The position numbers and the translations under genes were made by a program. 64,000 nucleotides of DNA from Ridgeia piscesae (taxonomy: Eukaryota; Annelida; Polychaeta; Sabellida; Siboglinidae). Position 1 is the first letter of the stretch; each line of letters opens with the position of its first letter. This document shows, one piece after another, positions 22,216 through 64,000 of the stretch. The stretch spans positions 1 to 64,000 of the forward strand of contig JAODUO010000527.1 in the NCBI GenBank assembly GCA_025642075.2, written 5' to 3'. The notes under the pieces were generated by a model that worked only from the letters and a program-made list of their open reading frames with translations, was not told the origin of the DNA and did no database searches.

Positions 22216-23640
22216 GGTGAAGTCAAAGGCGGTGTCTACCCACTTAGTGTCGTTGACACAAGTTCAATACAAAGTAACTTAGTTCAGTATTTAGTGTCAC
22301 TGGTACCGGTGCTGCAATAATAATATTTATACCGCTTCTTAGCTGCAGCAGACGGTAAATAGGAAGGCGTCGATACGGTGCTGCCGCCTATCGAATGAAG
22401 AAGAAAATATTGTGAAAAAGGTTAATGTTAAGAATTGTGTTAAAATCACGAAAAACGTGTAGTTTTGTGACAGTTGTCAGACGACTTGTTACTACAGGCC
22501 AGTCGACCACTGCGCCCACTGTACTTGACCTGTGTTACAACGCAACTCGGCGATTCTTCTTCACGTTTGTCTGCTAGGTGGCAGCAGCATAATTTCAGTT
22601 GCCGTAAATAAACTAAGCAGTTCATGGGGGTTCAACATTGTACCCGAACACCATACACGGATGAGCTATAAAATAGCGAGCAGACCGTTGTTCGTAGCGA
22701 ATTGACTTTATTTCCACATCACCTTTAGTGTCCCATGTTCCACGACTGTTTTTTAGCTTACAAATACCAGATTTGCCACTTTTGCCATTGAAGAAAACAG
22801 TAGCTAAAGTTACACCCGATTGAAGTTAATGACGTACTTTACTTTGCTGTATTAATTGCATAGCCAACGCCCCGAGTTAGAGTTGGTGACACTCGGCCCA
22901 AATACCATAACTTCATACCATAACGTATGTACAGTGGTAATTACGCATGAGCGGTAATGTTACTTTTTAATCCCAACTCGTACATTAATCGACGCATGAC
23001 TTCGCATACGGTTACGACACAGTATGCCGAGTGTTCACTACGTTACTAAGGCATGCCGACCGATGCGTCACACGACTCGTATTTACAGAAAGCACGCAAG
23101 CGTCAAAGATCAAACAAACCGCACGTTTTTATGTGGTTTACATCTGCGCCTAAATTAATTGCTAACATCGCGTCGTGTGAAAAAAATACTGACTATGCTT
23201 GTATTTAATTACTGTGACTTGATTTTGAGCCGTGCAGACTCTAATAGGGATCAAGCAGAAGCAGGCGATAATTTAATTCGTGACATCTCTGCGGGAAAGC
23301 TATGTTTACGTAATGCAATATGCAAATGCAACACCATTACGTATGGCGTAAAATTTGTTGAAATAATAAATCATTGTGAATTATTCTAGCCCTTCTTGAA
23401 GTACACCTGGGTACAAGAAAAAAAAATTTATTCGAGTTGAATGCTTAATTTAGAATATAATATTATAATACCCAATGGATAATTTAAATATTATTTTTAT
23501 TAGTTGATTATGTGAAACACATTTTTTTTTATTTTAAACATTTTGGGAACATCGCAACATAAAATGTATGTGTCGCGTTTAAAATTGTGGTTTTTGAATT
23601 CCAGCGAAACTGAGCGTTTTTTCATAACTGTACCGCTAAA
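22216..23640. other. Spacer between the two genes, no gene seen
   Basis: Unique-looking sequence between the two convergent genes. A TATAAAAT lies at 22667-22674 on the + strand. CTAGGTGGCAG at 22574-22584 resembles the CTCF core on the + strand, and a weaker inverted counterpart (TGCTGCCGCCTAT) lies near 22381. No conserved ORF was found. The functional meaning of these motifs is inference only. Confidence 0.4.
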
Positions 23641-24008
23641 ACGTTTTTGTCTAACTAAACGGGCGTTCGAAGACCGACACTGTCACTGAGGTCCTAAAAC
23701 CCAAGGAGAAAATGAAGTCGCAACTGTTGTGTTTAGACACTATGCAGACGCACCTTGCGCGTCGAGAACGGTAAATAAACGCGGGCTGGATACATTTACG
23801 CAAGACGCGCGAGATTGTTTGGACGGCAACTCTTGCGGGTGGAGCGAACGCGTTTTAGGGCAGGTCGTTTTCCAACCAACCAAAAGTATGGAGGACGGCC
23901 GTTATGTTTGGCAATGACGTCATGGGCACGCATTCCTGTCGAAATTCCCCTTGATCGCCGTATGCGCGCGCCAGCACTCCGCCATCAGATTGCAAGTCGT
24001 AACTGTTT

Positions 24009-24017
24009 GACCACCCA
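24009..24017 (-). promoter_or_regulatory. Exact Gli/Ci consensus site
   Basis: GACCACCCA on the + strand, i.e. TGGGTGGTC on the - strand, a 9/9 match to the Gli/Cubitus interruptus consensus, inside the CpG-rich block. Binding is inferred, not shown. Confidence 0.4.
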
Positions 24018-24219
24018 GCCCCGACACGGCTTGGGTTGTCGGCGCCACGTTTCTCGGCCGTACTTTGTACGCGGCCCCCCGCGGCCGGCGTGCCGCTAAC
24101 ATGTCACTTTAGCACGGCGCATGTTTACGTCTGGCGTAAACACAGATTCTGGCCGACGACAAGGCGAGATGTCGGGACTTGGCCGGCGCGGCCCGCGCGG
24201 TGGCGATAGCGCAGGCGGC

Positions 24220-24645
24220 GGGCCAGGAGGGAGGGAAGGAGGGAGGGAGGCGAGGGAAACATATGGCGAAAGTGGGAGTCTATGAGGGCAGTAGGAGATG
24301 TAGTGAAATAGAATAGTTAGGATTAATGGATGTGGCCGAGTGAGGGAGGAATTAGAGAGGGAGGGAGGGAAGAATTAGAGGAGAGGAGGGGAGGGAGGGA
24401 GGACTTAGAGGGAGGGAGGGAGGGAGGGAGGAGAGGAGAGGAGAGGAGAGGAGAGGACAGGACAGGACAGGACAGGAGAGGACAGGACAGGACAGGACAG
24501 GAGAGGACAGGAGAGGACAGGACAGGACAGGACAGGACAGGACAGGACAGGACAGGACAGGAGAGGAGAGGAGAGGAGAGGAGAGGAGAGGAGGAGAGGA
24601 GAGGAGAGGAGAGGAGAGGAGAGGAGAGGAGAGGAGAGGAGAGAA
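24220..24645 (+). repeat. Purine-rich GGGA / GGACA / GGAGA array
   Basis: Strand-asymmetric array: GGGA repeats, then GGACA and GGAGA pentamers. GGGAGGGAGGGAGGG near 24411-24428 has the four G-runs needed for a G-quadruplex. All frames stay open (LSSPLL/LSCPVL on the reverse strand), which is an artefact of the pentamer. Confidence 0.95.
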
Positions 24646-25450
24646 GCGCATGCACCGATAGGAGGTTTTGCGAATGATAACACGTTATCAGACCTGATTC
24701 AGAAAGCGTATGGGCTAGAACGGGATCAGGCGGGAAAAAGCCGGCAGCAGGAGAAGTCTCCCTCCCCGCGAGAGAGGCGAGCTACAGACGTCGAGTAGGG
24801 TCCGATAGCGGCACTTGAGCAAGTCGGTCTGGTCTTCGTCACTTCGCCCGTTTACACCCGACGCAAACAAACAAAGCGACGAGACCCGCGCCGGGCGCAC
24901 GCGCAGTGCGAGCTTTTTCTAGCCGCTAAGTATCCCCTGTCGACGTGGGTGGCCTGCCGACGACGCCGCGACGCCGAGGGGAAAGTCAAAAGTGGGCGTC
25001 AATGATAGATTATCTAGCACTTGTCCTGAACGCGGCCGTTTTATCAGCGTATGAGTTCCTTGTGGCATCTGCTCTATGCCTTCTCCCGGTGTAGGCGCTC
25101 GCAAGGCACGTCATCGATATCACAGCGGGCGAGTCTGACCGACTTACGCGGGTTATGATTTAAGAGCGCGCGCCTAAGGTTTACGGCGCTGTTAATGCTG
25201 CCGGAATCCGCACGATGAGGGGCATTTAGGAAGTAGATGGTGACAGGAAACGCCGCCGTGACGCTCCCTGTCCCGCAATTGCACCCGTCCCCGCCTCCCC
25301 AACCGTCGTCTCTGTCGCTGGCCCAGCGAGAACCAGTAAATATTTCGTCGGAAATAGAAACAAACGTAAACTGTTTGTTTGTTGGAATGCGGTCCAGGTC
25401 GGTCCACATTTTAAATTAGCTTTTGTTGGCTTTGCCTGGCGCCGAACGTG

Positions 25451-28400
25451 GCACTTCTATGGACCCGGACGGTCAAGCGCAGAAAGGACATCACGTTACG
25501 GGCTGGACAATATTCACGGTATTCCTCGCAGGATAATTCGCCAAAGAAACGTCGCAGTACTTCTAATACGACAACATGAACATGCTCTGTCCGGCAAAAT
25601 AACGTTGACATCTAAATTAAAATATTTTAAATAAGCGTATCTTATTCTTATCAAGGATTCTACATCGCTATACCATGACAACAAAACGTGTAAAACTTGT
25701 ATCGGTAGGCCTTGTAATTTCGGTGTACTGGAAATCTCCCGTTCCAACTTTTTCGTTTATTTGCAGTAAGGTACGATAATGTTATGTTCGACTGTATATG
25801 ACTGAACTCATGTATATGTGCGCCTCAGTCTTATTATGGCACACGCGGACTATAAAATGAATAAGCAGTTACTGTGTCAAGGGTCGACCTGCAGCTTTGG
25901 CCGATCGAACGATACGGAAATGTTCCTATTGATAGACTCAGTACAAATATGAACGAGACTCCATCAATCACCGCTATTACAACCACGGTGTTTATTGTCA
26001 TGAACGAGCACAACCACCAACAAAGACATTCAACGACAGGGGCCTACTACCGTCTGAAGAGCGTAATTTAAACTAGAAAATCAATTTTAAACTTCGTGAA
26101 ATGGATTTCACGTACACCTTGGCCAATACAGGTAGAAACTAAAGGGGAGTTTAATTCGTCATAACATGCCTGTAGGACATATAAACACGGCAAATTAAAG
26201 ACCGCGCAAAAGAAACAAACGCACTGGATTAATCAATACATGAACGGTTTATTTGCATAGTTTCAACACATGCACGCTTACAGTATTCTCAATTAAATCA
26301 CGTAATCTGCAGCCAGTTGTGTCGACATCATAATCTTAACATGATCTATATACATATAATACAACTCGGAGTCAATCCATAATATACTCGACAAAAACTA
26401 TCACAGCCAATAATAATTTAAATGTAGGACAATACAATACACGCATTTAGTGACACTAAGTGCACCATGTACAACACGTACACCAACGACAAGTGTTACT
26501 TTCATTACACCTATTTAACTTAGTATCACTTGGCTACACTTCTACACCACGAGTCGATAACCAACCCACATCGCCACTCATACGACTCGCAATCAGTGGC
26601 CGTGATTGAGGCCGTGGCATTGCTGCCGGGCCACCCTGCAATAGCGCATTGTTTCTGCACCCTTATCTCGCCCGCCTGAAGGGCCCACTGATATCTATCA
26701 GGGCCCGTTCACTGTGGTCGCCCCGGCAAACGGGAGATATCAATTTGACCGCGGCTTGCCAACATAGCGCGCCGATTACGACATCGGGCCCAGTTCTAGC
26801 TAGACACGGCCGATACAAAATATTTCACAATTTCCAATGCTTAAACGTTCTCATCGCGCAAATCGTGGCGTCTAAAAGCAACTCTGTAGACCGCACTGCG
26901 TATAATTATTTTCATACGTCTTCTCTAGACCGGTTCCGACATTCAGAGAGAACATATTATTGATTTTCATAATGGCCTTTCATCATATGAAAGCATTACA
27001 TCTGAAGAAGACGGTGGATGATCTGTGCATGTTTTCATGCGTAGTCGCGCCACAACGACAGGTCCGTGTGAACGTACAGCGATAGACAGCCACATAAATA
27101 CTGTTGTAAGTTTCATATCATAAAATCCCTGCAAAAACTACTGAACGCAGGAGATGAGCTCACCTTCAAACCTATATTACAGTCCCCGAGTTGAATACAA
27201 AAATGCTACATAAAACTCACACACAGCACTATGTGAAACAGTCGGCCTGTGCTCTACAATTCAAGCATCCATGTTAATTTTAAATACTTCCATTATTAAA
27301 ACATCTAGGAATTTATAAGTCAACATCTGAAAGGTATGCTCGTTTTTTAACGGCAGCCAGGCAGTTCAACGTGCCCTGGAAGTTGCAGGCGCTGTCATTT
27401 GTAAGAGGAAGTATGCTGTACTGACCACAGGCCATTGGTCAACATCGAACAATGCTGTGGTCAGCTCAGCTCACTTCAGCAATCTTACTAAAACAATTCT
27501 TTTGACACCGGATGTTTTCTTTACCATTTGAGCGTGTTTCAGACAGGAAACTTTCAAACTGCGAACCCTGCTACGGATCCACTAAAGCAACTTACACAAT
27601 TTGGCAGAATTTATTATAGTCTTAACAATGTTGTTTATAAATATTAAACCTTTGTAACTGGCTGCCTCTTGGTTAGTGATGTCTGTATTATGCCACGGGG
27701 TGAAAGTGTGCAGTTATCCAAAACACTTAACTTTGGGCCATAATTGATAGATTAGAATTGTATTAAAAGGCTATTGATTCAAACATCAAAACTTAATAAT
27801 AAAATATATTCATAATTATTATAAAAAAAACTGCTGCATCCCGAATTAAAAACAGTATTCTTAAAACAAGTGAGTCGCATCAACGAACACAACAAGAGCA
27901 GCTCAACAAACTCATTCATCCAGAATGATTTCTATAACACAAATTAAGATACTGCTATAATCACACGCTGAATATGATACTGTGATAATAAAAAAATGCT
28001 CCACGTATTTAAATACGAAATATCATTTGCTAAACCAGCTGCAGTTTTAGTTACTTAAAATATACCTGATAACAGTATTTGATATTTTTATATGTTAACG
28101 AAATATATACTTTACTTATTGGTGCAATTCCGTAAGCATAATATTATAACGGTGAGCTATGGAGGTATATCCTGTGCTAAATAAACCTGTAAACAGAATA
28201 CTTGTAATGCTGCGATTCTGTCTGTTAAATGCTTAACAGTGGTGTCACCACCATCAGCTATGTAAGTGACGTATCTTTGACACTCTCAATATCCTCATCA
28301 ATCAATTTGGCAATGGAGGATCCCTGTTTCACTCACGTACAATCACACAACATACATGCTTATGTACAATTTGTACACGGCAAGTCATTAATTTACAATC

Positions 28401-28669
28401 GTATGTACACCAGTTAACTTAGCTACCGTACTAACATCCAAGTTTCACCTGTATTTCATAAAATATCTATATATTATGTTTACGCTGTACAAATAGCAAG
28501 TAGCACCACACGCGACCGCTCCCACCACGCCTCCAGTTCGCACCTCGAGTCGCATTCAACGTTACAACTGTAATATTACAACTGTAACTCAAGTTCTGGA
28601 AGTTTCTCCTTGTTGGCCTGACAGCTGCCACAGGATGTGACGTCACTACGTTATCCTGCTGTCGGTTTT
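25451..28669. other. AT-rich sequence between genes, probably including the patched 3' UTR
   Basis: No repeat array and no convincing ORF. If patched ends at 28670 its 3' UTR would run leftward. Reverse-strand AATAAA signals (TTTATT on the + strand) occur at 27610-27615 and 26248-26253. A TATAAAA lies at 25851 on the + strand. The transcript end cannot be fixed from sequence alone. Confidence 0.4.
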
Positions 28670-63692
<35,023 letters not shown>

Positions 63693-64000
63693 CTGCAATT
63701 ACAATTACATCAACGCTGAACAACAGTTTCTAAACGTAGCTGTTCACATCAATGTTTCTTGACTTTTTCTCTCTAGAAACTGCTGAGTCTTGTTTATTGC
63801 CACAGACTTGCCAATGTCAGCTTGTGCTTAATTTAATAAACTGACAAACTATTGCTGCCACACATGAAACAATCAAGATATCACTTATACAAATAGTACT
63901 ACAATACAATGTAAAACCAATTATGATACAACATCTTATACAGGATAACAGAAAATTTACAACTAAAACTCAAAGAACAAAATAAAAGTTAATTTAATGA

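Larger units (their letters stand above)
23640..25450. promoter_or_regulatory. CpG-rich block between the two genes (candidate regulatory region)
   Basis: Visibly richer in C, G and CpG than the rest of the window, for example around 23800-24240 (runs such as GCGCGCGCCAGC and CGGCGCGGCCCGCGCGG) and again at 24720-25450. It contains the 24220-24645 purine array and an exact Gli/Ci consensus at 24009. It sits downstream of both genes, so it is not a promoter of either visible 3' end. It could be the start of an unrecognised transcript or a remote element. No convincing ORF seen. Confidence 0.4.

Noticed and set aside
24323..24683. LSSPLL/LSCPVL and GEERRG ORFs
   Set aside because: Artefacts of the purine pentamer array, open in all frames.

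Overview
The window is animal nuclear DNA. Coding sequence lies in short exons (38-232 bp) with GT-AG introns, and the rest is long introns rich in micro- and minisatellites. Two conserved metazoan genes can be assembled exon by exon, and they converge tail to tail. On the + strand, positions 5015-21241 hold the C-terminal ~488 residues of an M3-family zinc metallopeptidase (thimet oligopeptidase/neurolysin type), ending in a stop codon and an AATAAA. On the - strand, positions 63692-28670 hold most of a Patched-type Hedgehog receptor (about 1115 residues; the N-terminal ~200 lie beyond the right edge). Patched segments such as GLPNYPSGIPF, GGLPDFW and SLTTITEE resemble the Drosophila protein more than the vertebrate one. 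That points to a protostome invertebrate, perhaps an arthropod, but the species cannot be fixed from this window. I saw no tRNA, rRNA, CRISPR array or bacterial gene.

Layout. 1-4790 is a noisy inverted copy of 4795-~12080. It mirrors several peptidase exons and their flanking repeats around a fold at about 4790, and its quality falls toward base 1, as expected of a fold-back read or contig-end artefact. 5015-21241 is the peptidase gene. Its introns carry a 13-bp array, a 24-bp satellite of ~3.3 kb, a broken LINE, and a 40-bp minisatellite built from the gene's own splice acceptor and exon start. 21242-28669 is the interval between the two genes: SINE-like and other interspersed repeats, a CpG-rich block (about 23640-25450) with a purine-rich array, then AT-rich DNA that may include the patched 3' UTR. 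28670-63692 is patched, with introns carrying a 50-bp minisatellite of about 79 copies (~3.9 kb), a ~500-bp (CA)n tract, other tandem arrays, LINE remnants and a near-perfect 39-bp hairpin.

Functionally the two genes are unrelated. One is a soluble oligopeptidase with all three zinc ligands. The other is a 12-pass sterol-sensing-domain receptor with the TM4 Asp-Asp and TM10 Glu of the RND family and three PPxY motifs in its central cytoplasmic loop.

The most interesting signals are: (i) seven exact copies of the Gli/Ci consensus TGGGTGGTC, six in patched introns and one in the CpG-rich block, where about 0.3-0.5 would be expected by chance; one lies at the centre of a 10-bp inverted repeat. 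(ii) About 44 tandem copies of a splice acceptor plus exon start, where use of any copy but the last should truncate the peptidase. (iii) The large inverted duplication at the left end. (iv) A reading-frame conflict in the patched loop exon and an ambiguous patched C-terminus. All searches were done by eye, so the motif lists may be incomplete.
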